Source: Candidatus Woesearchaeota archaeon
GTDB lineage: Archaea; Nanobdellota; Nanobdellia; SCGC-AAA011-G17; JAPLZO01
DNA length: 13,351 bases
Assembly: GCA_026394995.1 (NCBI GenBank)
Contig: JAPLZO010000039.1
Location: 1 to 13,351, forward strand
Direction: 5' to 3'
Shown: piece by piece, positions 1 to 6,000 of the stretch
Layout of the letters: every line of letters begins with the position of its first letter
Numbering within the stretch: the first letter of the stretch is position 1
Position numbers and translations under genes: made by a program
The notes under the pieces: model-generated
Seen by the model: only the letters and a program-made list of their open reading frames with translations
What the model was told of the DNA's origin: nothing
Database searches by the model: none

Positions 1-288
1 TATCAAGAAGGTGTTAAAGTTAAAGGTATTTTTGAAAGATCTCAAGAGAGTAAATATTCAGAATATAACAAACTTAAAAATAATAAAATTGATGTTAAAT
101 TTGATAAAAATGAATATTACATGCATAATAAAATAAATGCAGTAAATATCTTATTAATAGATCAGAAAATGGTTATTTTAGGAGATTATAATCTATTTGA
201 TAATGAAACTATGAAAGGACATTTAATAATTATTAGAGATAATAACATAGTCAAACAATATGTTGATGAGTTTAATAAGTTATTTTAA
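1..288 (+). CDS. PLD-like (phospholipase D/nuclease superfamily) protein, C-terminal part; 5' end outside window
   Basis: The open frame runs in from the left edge (frame 1) and ends with TAA at 286-288, giving 95 residues. The C-terminal part resembles the second half of a PLD/Nuc-type HKD nuclease or phospholipase. It has H42-N-K44, an Asp at 54, then six residues and G61-D-Y-N64, followed by a hydrophobic strand (LIIIRD) and a final helix typical of the fold's end. Canonical HKD motifs read HxK(x)4D(x)6GSxN. Here the D(x)6GxxN half is exact, but nine residues separate Lys from Asp and Ser is replaced by Asp. Family members cut phosphodiester bonds in nucleic acids or lipids. Whether this one is active is unclear, since the first HKD half is not visible. 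It ends 9 bases inside the convergent 280-603 gene. The family call is fairly secure; the substrate is unknown. Confidence 0.72.
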   Translation, partial: YQEGVKVKGIFERSQESKYSEYNKLKNNKIDVKFDKNEYYMHNKINAVNILLIDQKMVILGDYNLFDNETMKGHLIIIRDNNIVKQYVDEFNKLF

Positions 289-603
289 ATAATTATCTTT
301 TATTAAATTTATTGAGTTAAGTATTGCTTCTCTTTCAAGTGCTAGTAGAGCAACAACCTCAACAGGACTTCTAGTTTTTGAATTTCTTAACCTAGTCAAA
401 GATTCCTGTTGTTGCATTCTTGCTTCAAGACCTTTATTTAAATTTTCAATGACTTTCTCAATATTATTCTCATCAATTGAATAAAAAGTAATAAAATCTT
501 TAAATATTAAAGGTTCAATATCAACCATTCCTATATAACCTTTAGGTTGTTTTAGTAAATATCCTACTACCTTATCTTCTATTTTTGAAAAATCAATTGA
601 CAT
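280..603 (-). CDS. Hypothetical protein, 107 aa
   Basis: I do not recognise this 107-residue protein. Its N-terminus (MSIDFSKIEDKVVGYLLKQP) looks globular. The C-terminal half is charged and probably helical, with an Arg/Gln-rich stretch (residues ~62-75) followed by a Leu/Ala/Glu-rich helix (~80-100). There is no signal peptide, membrane segment or Cys cluster. The ATG at 603 is supported by an AT-rich TATA-like box (rc ttataaa) centred near 629, the 26-nt spacing seen for other leaderless starts here. It is divergent from the GTPase gene at 680 with a 76-bp shared promoter region, and its end overlaps the PLD-like gene by 9 bp. A regulatory or nucleic-acid-associated role is possible but unsupported. 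Confidence 0.6.
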   Translation of the reverse strand: MSIDFSKIEDKVVGYLLKQPKGYIGMVDIEPLIFKDFITFYSIDENNIEKVIENLNKGLEARMQQQESLTRLRNSKTRSPVEVVALLALEREAILNSINLIKDNYLK

Positions 604-621
604 GTTGGATAATAGACATAT

Positions 622-633
622 AAAGTTTATAAG
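622..633 (-). promoter_or_regulatory. TATA box for the 107-aa gene
   Basis: On the minus strand the core reads ttataaa and is centred about 26 nt before the ATG at 603, which predicts a leaderless mRNA. It lies back-to-back with the plus-strand box at 647-658 in the 76-bp divergent interval. Confidence 0.5.
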
Positions 634-646
634 TTTTTAGTAAGTT

Positions 647-658
647 AAATATATAAAT
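647..658 (+). promoter_or_regulatory. TATA box for the DRG-like GTPase gene
   Basis: The sequence aaatatataaat is centred about 27 nt upstream of the ATG at 680. This matches the archaeal TATA-to-start distance and implies transcription starting at or beside the A of the ATG. No Shine-Dalgarno sequence precedes the ATG. Confidence 0.6.
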
Positions 659-679
659 ATCTTAATTAAAGTATTAAAT

Positions 680-1513
680 ATGTCAACAAATGCTGATTTT
701 GAATATGGATTAGCTGAAAAGAAATATTTAGAAGCTAAAACCAATGAAGAGAAGTTAGAGGCATCAAAAAAGATGCTTTCTGCTGCACCCAATCATAAAG
801 CTTCACAAGTTATGAGAGCTGAAATCAAGTCAAGAATAGCTAAATTAAAAGCTATTATGGCTAAAGAAAAACAACAAAAGAAAGCAGGAGCACAATTATC
901 AATAAAAAAAGAAGGGGCTGCTCAAGTTGTTATTGTTGGAAAAACTAATTCTGGTAAAAGCACCTTATTAAAAAGATTAACAAATGCTAAAGTTGAGATA
1001 GCTCCATATGAATTTACAACTAAAGAGCCTGTTGTAGGAATTTTAGATTATAAAGGAATAAAATTACAAATTATAGAAATACCAGCTATTGTGCAAAATT
1101 TTAAAGATACTGAAAAAGGACCTTTTTTATTATCATTAATAAAACAAGCTGATTTGATTATATTGTTATTTAATAGTCCAAATGAGAAAAAAATGTTAGA
1201 TTATGAATTATTGGATATAGATACTCCTATTTTGATATATAATAACCAAGATAATTTAAAAGATGAAATATGGTCAAGATTGAATATAATAAAAGTTTAT
1301 ACAAAACAACCAGGGCATAAGCCTGCTTATCCTCCAATAGCTATGAAAAAAGGTTCTATTATAGAGGATTTAGCTGAACATATTCATAAAGATTTTATTA
1401 AAAAGTTTAGATTTGCTAGAATTTGGGGTAAAAGTGCTGCTTTTCCAGGACAACAAGTAGGTTTAAAACATCAATTGCAAGATAATGACATAGTTGAGTT
1501 ACACTTAAAATGA
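680..1513 (+). CDS. DRG/Obg-like GTPase with TGS domain (compact form)
   Basis: Likely a translation-associated P-loop GTPase of the DRG family, 277 aa, shorter than typical archaeal DRGs (about 360-370 aa). Residues 1-70 form a charged helical N-terminal region. G1/Walker A is GKTNSGKST at 87-95. The switch-I stretch YEFTTKEPVVG (110-120) closely matches the DRG signature. The G3 position reads EIPAI (133-137) where DRGs have DLPGI, and the G4 position reads NNQD (188-191) instead of NKxD. Residues ~205-277 are a TGS domain (FPGQQVGLKHQLQDNDIVEL). DRG proteins bind ribosomes and often partner with a DFRP protein; none is visible here. The G3/G4 changes suggest weakened hydrolysis or guanine specificity, which is inference. 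The stop overlaps the Ogg2 start by 4 bp (ATGA), so the two genes are likely translationally coupled. Confidence 0.85.
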   Translation: MSTNADFEYGLAEKKYLEAKTNEEKLEASKKMLSAAPNHKASQVMRAEIKSRIAKLKAIMAKEKQQKKAGAQLSIKKEGAAQVVIVGKTNSGKSTLLKRLTNAKVEIAPYEFTTKEPVVGILDYKGIKLQIIEIPAIVQNFKDTEKGPFLLSLIKQADLIILLFNSPNEKKMLDYELLDIDTPILIYNNQDNLKDEIWSRLNIIKVYTKQPGHKPAYPPIAMKKGSIIEDLAEHIHKDFIKKFRFARIWGKSAAFPGQQVGLKHQLQDNDIVELHLK

Positions 1514-2088
1514 ATTTACAATTAGAATATTTAAAAAAGAGAGATGAAATTGTTAAAAGATTACAAGAATTTGAGAAGAATAAAAATTATTTCTATGAAT
1601 TATGTTTTTGTTTGTTAACACCACAAACAAAAGCTAGAAATGCTGATTTAGTTATTAAACAATTAAAAGCTCTGGATTTTAAAAATAAAAGTTTTAGTCC
1701 TGTTAAATATCTTATAGGAATAAGATTTCATGAGAATAAGGCTAAATATTTGTTGGAACTTAAAGAAAAATTTGATAAAATACCATTTAATTTGAGTTCA
1801 AGAGAATTAAGAGAATATTTAGTTAAAAATATTAAAGGTTTAGGATACAAAGAAGCTAGTCATTATTTAAGAAATATAGGACATAAAGATTTAGCAATAT
1901 TAGATAGACATATTTTAAGTAATTTAAAATATTTTGATGTTATTAATGAAGTTCCAAAATCAATGACTAAAAAACAGTACTTAGAAATAGAAGATAAATT
2001 TTTAGATTTTAGCAAAAAAGTTAATATTCCTATAGATCATTTAGATCTATTATTTTGGAGTTCAAAAACTGGAGAGATATTCAAATAG
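1510..2088 (+). CDS. N-glycosylase/DNA lyase, Ogg2 family (8-oxoguanine DNA glycosylase)
   Basis: Base-excision repair enzyme of the archaeal Ogg2 group in the HhH-GPD superfamily. It removes 8-oxoguanine and can cleave the abasic site. The helix-hairpin-helix is KNIKGLGYKEASHYLRNIG (about 106-124), with K114 as the predicted Schiff-base lysine. LAILDRHI follows, with D132 as the catalytic Asp. The protein ends exactly in Lys (K192); in Ogg2 enzymes the C-terminal Lys is known to help recognise 8-oxoguanine, so its preservation argues for an intact enzyme. The length of 192 aa is near the usual ~205. The N-terminal helix contains the familiar CLLTPQTKARNA segment. It is cotranscribed with the upstream GTPase (ATGA overlap). 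Family identity is confident. Confidence 0.92.
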   Translation: MNLQLEYLKKRDEIVKRLQEFEKNKNYFYELCFCLLTPQTKARNADLVIKQLKALDFKNKSFSPVKYLIGIRFHENKAKYLLELKEKFDKIPFNLSSRELREYLVKNIKGLGYKEASHYLRNIGHKDLAILDRHILSNLKYFDVINEVPKSMTKKQYLEIEDKFLDFSKKVNIPIDHLDLLFWSSKTGEIFK

Positions 2089-2104
2089 AATATAATTTAG
2101 TAAA

Positions 2105-2114
2105 CTATATAAAT
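2105..2114 (+). promoter_or_regulatory. TATA box for the 2135-3341 operon
   Basis: The sequence ctatataaat is centred 26 nt upstream of the ATG at 2135, in the 46-bp gap after the glycosylase gene. It suggests an independent leaderless transcript for the HPF-like/Pth2/RlmE trio. Confidence 0.6.
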
Positions 2115-2134
2115 ATTAAAAAAATAAAAATTTT

Positions 2135-2443
2135 ATGCCAATAAGATTTATTAAATCTAGATCATTGACAAAAGAAGAGATTGATGTTGTTAATAAAGTT
2201 AGTTCTTTATATTTAAGTAAAATAGAGAGATATACAAAAAATCCAGATTTAATGATACAAATTAAAAAACAAAAAAATAGTGGAGATAAAGCCATAAAAT
2301 ATTCTATAAAATCTAGAATTGAAGGTAGTATTTTTATACAATCAAGTTGTTATGATTGGAATTTATCTAGAGCAATGCATTCTTGTTTTAAAAAATTGCT
2401 TAAAGAAATGGATCATAAATTTAAGATTAAAGGTAGAAAATGA
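2135..2443 (+). CDS. Small protein, possibly HPF/RaiA-like ribosome hibernation factor
   Basis: A basic 102-aa protein whose predicted order is helix, strand, strand, strand, long C-terminal helix. A first helix (about 12-36, EEIDVVNKVSSLYLSKIERY) precedes a strand MIQIKK. A charged loop and two strands (AIKYSIKSRIEG, SIFIQSSCYD) follow, then the amphipathic end helix RAMHSCFKKLLKEMDHKFK. This resembles the short HPF/RaiA (S30AE) fold, where the last helix commonly contains an AID-x-A-x-x-KLERQLRK pattern. No catalytic motif is seen. The setting, overlapping pth2 by ATGA and followed by an rRNA methyltransferase, fits a translation role. The similarity is pattern-level only; other small alpha/beta RNA-binding folds remain possible. 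Confidence 0.45.
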   Translation: MPIRFIKSRSLTKEEIDVVNKVSSLYLSKIERYTKNPDLMIQIKKQKNSGDKAIKYSIKSRIEGSIFIQSSCYDWNLSRAMHSCFKKLLKEMDHKFKIKGRK

Positions 2444-2778
2444 AACAAGTTATTCTTGTTAGAAAGGATTTGAAAATGCCTTCTGGAAAAATGAGTGCTC
2501 AGGTTGCACATGCAAGTGTAGAGGCTACTTTTAAGTCTGATAAAAAATATTTGGATGAATGGTTAGAAGAAGGTATGAAAAAAGTTGTTTTAAAAGTTGA
2601 GGATGAAAAAGAGTTGTTAAAATATTTTAAATTAGCTAAGCAAAATAAGCTAGTTGCTGTTTTAATAAAAGATGCTGGAAAGACTTTTTTTAAAAATCCT
2701 ACTAATACATGTGTTGCAATAGGACCTGATGATGAAGGAAAAATTGATAAAGTCACAGGTAAACTTAAAATTTTATGA
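2440..2778 (+). CDS. pth2: Peptidyl-tRNA hydrolase, Pth2 family
   Basis: Hydrolyses the ester bond of peptidyl-tRNA that drops off the ribosome, recycling tRNA. The 112 residues match the archaeal/eukaryotic Pth2 family from end to end. The N-terminal strand KQVILVRKDLKM leads into GKMSAQVAHASVEA (16-29), with the family's conserved Lys17, Gln21 and His24. The C-terminal part DAGKTFFKNPTNTCVAIGP (78-96) precedes the terminal IDKVTGKLKIL. The length is normal. Its ATG overlaps the upstream stop (ATGA at 2440-2443), and its own stop overlaps the next gene's ATG (2775-2778), so all three genes are probably translated together. The call is confident. Confidence 0.95.
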   Translation: MKQVILVRKDLKMPSGKMSAQVAHASVEATFKSDKKYLDEWLEEGMKKVVLKVEDEKELLKYFKLAKQNKLVAVLIKDAGKTFFKNPTNTCVAIGPDDEGKIDKVTGKLKIL

Positions 2779-3341
2779 TAGACTCATTCTATAATAAAGC
2801 TAAAAGAGAAGGATATAGGGCTAGGTCTGTGTATAAGTTATTTGAATTAAACAAAAAATATAATTTAATCAAAAAATCTGATAAAGTATTAGATATAGGC
2901 GCTGCTCCTGGTTCTTGGTTGCAAGCATGTTCTAATCTAGCCAATTTTGTTTTGGGTGTTGATATACAAGAGATTAAAACTTTAAAAGCAAATAATGTTA
3001 AAACTTTAAAATTGGACATTAATGATAAGGATATCCTGGATAAAATTGAAGGTAAATTTGATGTTGTTATAAGTGATGTCGCTCCTAAAACTTCTGGAAT
3101 TAGAGATATTGATCAAGATAAAAGTTTACAATTGAGTAAAAGAGCTTTTTTTATTGCTAAAAATAGATTAATAGAAAATGGCAATTTTTTATGTAAAATA
3201 TTTCAAAGTGCAGAAGTTGATAAATTTATTAATGAACTAAGAAAATATTTTAAATTTATAAAAACAAGTAAACCAGTAGCTTCTAGAAAGCATAGTAAGG
3301 AAATCTATATAATATGCAAATATTTTACTACTAATAAGTAA
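2775..3341 (+). CDS. rlmE: 23S rRNA (uridine-2'-O)-methyltransferase, RlmE/FtsJ family
   Basis: SAM-dependent 2'-O-methyltransferase of the RrmJ/FtsJ family, 188 aa, the usual length for archaeal members without a TRAM domain. The SAM-binding motif I is VLDIGAAPGSWLQ (38-50). The K-D-K-E catalytic tetrad is visible: K21 in RSVYKL, D101 in VVISDVAPKTSG, K141 in GNFLCKIF and E176 in HSKEIYII. The acidic GVDIQ (61-65) is the adenosine-ribose contact strand. In characterised members the target is a uridine in the A-loop of 23S rRNA; this is assumed here. It is translationally coupled to pth2 (4-bp overlap). tRNA or other rRNA targets are possible in this superfamily, but the compact RrmJ-like form favours 23S rRNA. 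Confidence 0.9.
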   Translation: MIDSFYNKAKREGYRARSVYKLFELNKKYNLIKKSDKVLDIGAAPGSWLQACSNLANFVLGVDIQEIKTLKANNVKTLKLDINDKDILDKIEGKFDVVISDVAPKTSGIRDIDQDKSLQLSKRAFFIAKNRLIENGNFLCKIFQSAEVDKFINELRKYFKFIKTSKPVASRKHSKEIYIICKYFTTNK

Positions 3342-3355
3342 GAATAATAGAAAGA

Positions 3356-3364
3356 TTTATAAAT
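3356..3364 (+). promoter_or_regulatory. TATA box for the 136-aa gene
   Basis: The sequence tttataaat is centred about 25 nt upstream of the ATG at 3385, within the 43-bp gap after rlmE. It predicts a monocistronic, leaderless transcript. Confidence 0.6.
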
Positions 3365-3384
3365 TATAAGAGCACATTCTGAAT

Positions 3385-3795
3385 ATGGCAAATTTAGAAA
3401 ATTTATCATATGAAGCATTATTAGAACTTAGAAATAAAGCTCTAAGTGATTCTAATCCTAATTTATTTGGTAGAGTTTGTGAATTAACAGGAACCATTCC
3501 AGAAGATGAAACTGGTGCTGAAGGCCATTTATATACAATGTATCGTGCTAATGAAGAATATGAAAAAAGGAATCAAATTAAATCACAAAAATATGTTATT
3601 CCTGGAAGAACAGAAATTCCTTGTACTAAAAAAGGTTATGATAAATGGATTAGAGATTTTGTCAGAATGAATGCAGATAAAGGTGTAAGATTACCAAAAG
3701 ATTATGGTAAAAAAAGCAAAAAACAAAAAACAGGAATGTTTTATGGTATGCTAAAACATTATAAAATAAAAGAAAGTGATATATTGCCAAGATAA
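3385..3795 (+). CDS. Hypothetical protein, 136 aa, basic C-terminus
   Basis: I do not recognise the family. The N-terminal 60 residues are acidic and helical (NLSYEALLELRNKALSDS, then a Glu/Asp-rich segment 38-60). The second half turns strongly basic, with a Lys-rich patch (about 105-116, GKKSKKQK) followed by GMFYGMLKHYKI. This acidic-to-basic polarity suggests a nucleic-acid or ribosome-associated protein, but no known motif is present. Only two Cys (32, 80) occur, so no zinc site is apparent. The start is supported by the TATA box 25 nt upstream. It stands alone between rlmE and a convergent membrane-protein gene only 7 bp downstream. Confidence 0.7.
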   Translation: MANLENLSYEALLELRNKALSDSNPNLFGRVCELTGTIPEDETGAEGHLYTMYRANEEYEKRNQIKSQKYVIPGRTEIPCTKKGYDKWIRDFVRMNADKGVRLPKDYGKKSKKQKTGMFYGMLKHYKIKESDILPR

Positions 3796-3802
3796 AAAAA
3801 TA

Positions 3803-4438
3803 TTATCTTCTTAATTTTTTATATTCAAAATAAGAATAAATAGTGGTATCTAGTACACTAAATATAAGTGGAATAATTACAAAATAAATAGCATATTTTT
3901 GAAAAACTAATCCTAAAAGAGCTATTACTGCTGAAACTTTGAATAATTTAGCTCCGAGTTTATGAGTTTTATTCCATACTTTTTCACTGCTTAAGGTCCA
4001 TGGTGTTCTAATACCAATAAACCAGTTTCTCTTTGCATGTTCTATTAATATACCTGCATAATACAATAATACTGTAAATGCTGGAATTAAGAATATGATC
4101 ATGTTGAATGTATAACCTAAATTCCAAAAGATTGTTAAAAGATATAAGTAAAATAAAAATACAAAAATGATTATAATAAAGCCATCAAAATAATTTCTGA
4201 ATTTCTGGATATTCTTTTTAAAAGGATCTATTTTTGGTAATAACATAAATAATAAAAATAAAGCTACAGAAATTAAAGGCATTAAAAACAAACCCAAGAA
4301 TTTTGACATATAACCATTTGGTTGTCCTTGAGAATCCCAATGACTTACTATTTTATCTGGAAATTGATAATAGAAATAAATACCAACCAAAAAAGATATA
4401 ACTAAAATACTTAGAACAATTATTGAACTCTTTTTCAT
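3803..4438 (-). CDS. SdpI-like integral membrane protein (DUF1648 + SdpI domains)
   Basis: A polytopic membrane protein of 211 aa, close to the ~207 aa of Bacillus SdpI. TM1 is near residues 6-26. A DUF1648 segment follows, with the signature FPDKIVSHWDSQGQPNGY at 26-43, then TM2 (about 48-68). Further hydrophobic spans lie at ~88-110, ~113-133, ~165-185 and ~183-202. The SdpI signature WFIGIRTPWTLSSEKVWNKT sits near 139-158, followed by HKLGAKLF. In Bacillus, SdpI gives immunity to the SdpC toxin and sequesters the SdpR repressor. No SdpC- or SdpR-like gene is adjacent here, so an archaeal function is unknown. The start is supported by an AT-rich box centred ~26 nt upstream. The gene is convergent with the 136-aa gene and divergent from the 5S rRNA. 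Confidence 0.88.
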   Translation of the reverse strand: MKKSSIIVLSILVISFLVGIYFYYQFPDKIVSHWDSQGQPNGYMSKFLGLFLMPLISVALFLLFMLLPKIDPFKKNIQKFRNYFDGFIIIIFVFLFYLYLLTIFWNLGYTFNMIIFLIPAFTVLLYYAGILIEHAKRNWFIGIRTPWTLSSEKVWNKTHKLGAKLFKVSAVIALLGLVFQKYAIYFVIIPLIFSVLDTTIYSYFEYKKLRR

Positions 4439-4456
4439 GTATTTTTTGTTGTTTTT

Positions 4457-4469
4457 ACTTATTAATTAA
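4457..4469 (-). promoter_or_regulatory. TATA-like box for the SdpI-like gene
   Basis: On the minus strand the sequence reads cttaattaataag, centred near 4463-4464 and about 26 nt before the ATG at 4438. It is weaker than other boxes here, but its spacing matches the leaderless pattern. Confidence 0.45.
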
Positions 4470-4490
4470 GGTTTTGATATGAAACGTAAA

Positions 4491-4498
4491 GTTTAAAA
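4491..4498 (+). promoter_or_regulatory. 5S rRNA promoter (BRE/TATA)
   Basis: gtttaaaa is preceded by an acgtaaa BRE-like stretch (4484-4490) and followed by gc. With a 25-27 nt offset, initiation falls near 4520, just before the predicted mature 5S end. The composite closely resembles the rpoN promoter at 6885-6901. Confidence 0.55.
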
Positions 4499-4520
4499 GC
4501 GATGAATGATAATTTATAGC

Positions 4521-4638
4521 CTGAGGACGGCCATAGCGACTGGGTTCCACTGGATCTCATTTCGAACTCCAAAGTTAAACCAGTCTACGTTCCAGATGCT
4601 ACTGTTCTTTGAACGGGAAGTCTGGTTAGCTGTCCCTT
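4521..4638 (+). rRNA. rrf: 5S ribosomal RNA
   Basis: Core 5S elements appear in order. Helix I is ggacgg (4525-4530) pairing with ctgtcc (4630-4635). Loop A is ccatagcg (4531-4538). Helix II is actgg (4539-4543) with ccagt (4580-4584). Loop C contains the conserved cgaac (4563-4567) and the aaagttaa segment. Helix IV/V and loop E follow with gatgctactg ... cgggaagtc. The total of about 118 nt is typical. The exact ends are estimated: the upstream TATA box places transcription start near 4520, and a short t-run (4637-4640) follows helix I. No 16S, 23S or tRNA gene is adjacent, so it is an unlinked 5S gene with its own promoter. 5S rRNA joins the central protuberance of the large subunit. Confidence 0.93.
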
Positions 4639-4671
4639 TTAATCATTCTAAAGTTGTTACAAATCACAAAT

Positions 4672-4680
4672 CTTAAATAT
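4672..4680 (+). promoter_or_regulatory. TATA-like box for the XRE regulator
   Basis: cttaaatat is centred 26 nt upstream of the ATG at 4702, 34 nt past the 5S 3' end. It implies a leaderless mRNA separate from the rRNA transcript. Confidence 0.5.
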
Positions 4681-4701
4681 TAGACTTTTTTATAAAAAAT
4701 T

Positions 4702-5400
4702 ATGAAATTAAAAAATATATCTATCAATGAAAGAATTAAACAAATTAGAGAAGAACTTAATTTAAGTCAAAGTGATTTTGCAAGATTGTTAGATTATGAT
4801 AGGCGAAGGATTTCTCTTGTAGAATCTAAAGGATACAAAAGAAATATTTCTTTTTTAGGGGTAAATGATATTGCTAAAAAACGAGATTTAATACCCGTTG
4901 GTTTTTATTATCATGAAGGAGAAGCATTGATTTTAGATACTTTAAGTAGTAAAGAATTTTGGAAAGATAATCTAAAAAACTATATTGGGCAAATTATAAA
5001 AAAATATAGAACTAAAAAAGAATATAATCAAAAAGAATTGGCTAAGAAAGCTAATCTAAGTTATCAAACAATAAGTCGTTATGAGAGTGGTAAAGAAGTT
5101 CCTACTTCAGGAAATCTAGAAAAAATATGTAGAGCTCTTGATATAGAACCTTCTTATCTTTTAGAAAAAACAGTAAAATTTGATAGTAGAGATTTTATAC
5201 CATTTGTTAAAGGTGAATTTGTTTTAAGACAATATCTTAAATCATCAAATGATTTGAAAGAAATTAGAAGAATAATAAATATGGCTGATAAAATCGGAGA
5301 AACAAATATATCACTTAAAAAAAGGTATAATAAACTGGTTGATATATTAATTAAAGAAATGGGTAATGAAGTAGAAGTAGTTGATAGATTTATCGTTTAA
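4702..5400 (+). CDS. Transcriptional regulator with two XRE/Cro-type HTH domains
   Basis: 232-aa DNA-binding protein with two separate helix-turn-helix units. HTH1 spans about 10-66 (ERIKQIREELNLSQSDFARL, then RRRISLVES). HTH2 spans about 95-154 and is a textbook XRE domain (NQKELAKKANLSYQTISRYE followed by SGKEVPTSGNLEKICRALDI). HTH1 is more divergent, lacking the clean recognition-helix consensus. The C-terminal third (160-232) is mostly helical and charged and could be a dimerisation or sensing domain; I see no cofactor motif. The target is unknown; autoregulation or control of the adjoining 5S/SdpI region is possible but not shown. The start is supported by a TATA box 26 nt upstream. Confidence 0.87.
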   Translation: MKLKNISINERIKQIREELNLSQSDFARLLDYDRRRISLVESKGYKRNISFLGVNDIAKKRDLIPVGFYYHEGEALILDTLSSKEFWKDNLKNYIGQIIKKYRTKKEYNQKELAKKANLSYQTISRYESGKEVPTSGNLEKICRALDIEPSYLLEKTVKFDSRDFIPFVKGEFVLRQYLKSSNDLKEIRRIINMADKIGETNISLKKRYNKLVDILIKEMGNEVEVVDRFIV

Positions 5401-5415
5401 TAATGATTCTAAATG

Positions 5416-5425
5416 TTTATATATT
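5416..5425 (+). promoter_or_regulatory. TATA box for RNase P component 4 gene
   Basis: tttatatatt is centred 26 nt upstream of the ATG at 5446, in the 45-bp gap after the XRE gene. It is a near-ideal archaeal TATA box with leaderless spacing. Confidence 0.65.
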
Positions 5426-5445
5426 AAATTTTTATTATTAATTAA

Positions 5446-5733
5446 ATGAAAAATAATAAGAATATAGCTTTGAATAGAATAAAAGTGTTATTTAAACAAG
5501 CTTCAGAATCTTTTAAGGATCATCCTGAGAGATCACATAGATATACACATTTAGCAAGAAAAATATCTATGAAAACCAAAACTAAAATACCAAGTAATCT
5601 AAAAAGAAAATTTTGTAAACATTGCTATAAATTTTTACAACCTGGAGCAAATTGTAGAGTAAGAACTAAAAATAAGAAAGTTATTTATTATTGTTTAAAT
5701 TGTAAGAGATATATGAGATTTCCTTTAAAATGA
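5446..5733 (+). CDS. rnp4: Ribonuclease P protein component 4 (Rpp21/Rpr2 family)
   Basis: Protein subunit of archaeal RNase P, which with its RNA trims the 5' leader of pre-tRNAs. The N-terminal half is helical (residues 1-45, with LFKQASESF and a conserved basic RYTHLARKISMK). A zinc ribbon follows: CKHC (C57, C60) and CLNC (C83, C86) flank the characteristic FLQPGANCRVR loop. The 95-aa length is compact but usual for the family (~100-120 aa). It has its own TATA box. Its stop codon directly abuts the stop of the convergent 5734-6000 gene, with no bases between. The other RNase P subunits and the RNA are not in this window. Confidence 0.92.
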   Translation: MKNNKNIALNRIKVLFKQASESFKDHPERSHRYTHLARKISMKTKTKIPSNLKRKFCKHCYKFLQPGANCRVRTKNKKVIYYCLNCKRYMRFPLK

Positions 5734-6000
5734 TTATCTTTTATAAACATCAAAAATAGATTCTGGCCATTTTTTTTGTTCTTTAAGAACACACATTCTT
5801 CTCCAAGGAACAAACGTTAAATTCTTTTTTTTAATTTCAAATCCTATCAACATATCAGCATCAGTTATATATTCTCTAGCATATTCACATTTTCTATAAC
5901 AAATTTCTGTTGATATTTTTTCATAAGTTTTATCATCTATTTTCTTTAGAGGGCAATGAGTAACTAAAAATTCTAATCTATTTCTTATTTTGAATCTCAT
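5734..6000 (-). CDS. Hypothetical protein, 88 aa, four cysteines
   Basis: Not recognised. It is an 88-residue protein with Cys at 16, 34, 38 and 70. A C-x3-C pair in EICYRKCEYAREYI and a VTHCPL segment could form a metal site together, though spacing does not match a standard ribbon. Several aromatic/basic positions cluster near FVPWRRMCVLKEQKKWPE (63-80). No membrane segment or signal is present. It is the last gene of a minus-strand run beginning at rpoN. Its ATG at 6000 lies inside the end of the SprT-like gene (23-bp overlap), implying coupled translation and possibly a shared function with that peptidase. Confidence 0.68.
   Translation of the reverse strand: MRFKIRNRLEFLVTHCPLKKIDDKTYEKISTEICYRKCEYAREYITDADMLIGFEIKKKNLTFVPWRRMCVLKEQKKWPESIFDVYKR

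Noticed and set aside
2499..3019. Minus-strand open frames (2499-2756, 2789-3019) opposite pth2 and rlmE.
   Set aside because: They lie wholly inside well-identified genes on the other strand and encode no recognisable protein; composition is that of an antisense shadow.
4504..4648. A 7-bp inverted repeat (gaatgat at 4504-4510, atcattc at 4642-4648) flanking the 5S gene, suggesting a precursor processing stem.
   Set aside because: The TATA box at 4491-4498 predicts initiation near 4520, so the left arm would not be transcribed; short AT-rich matches are expected by chance.
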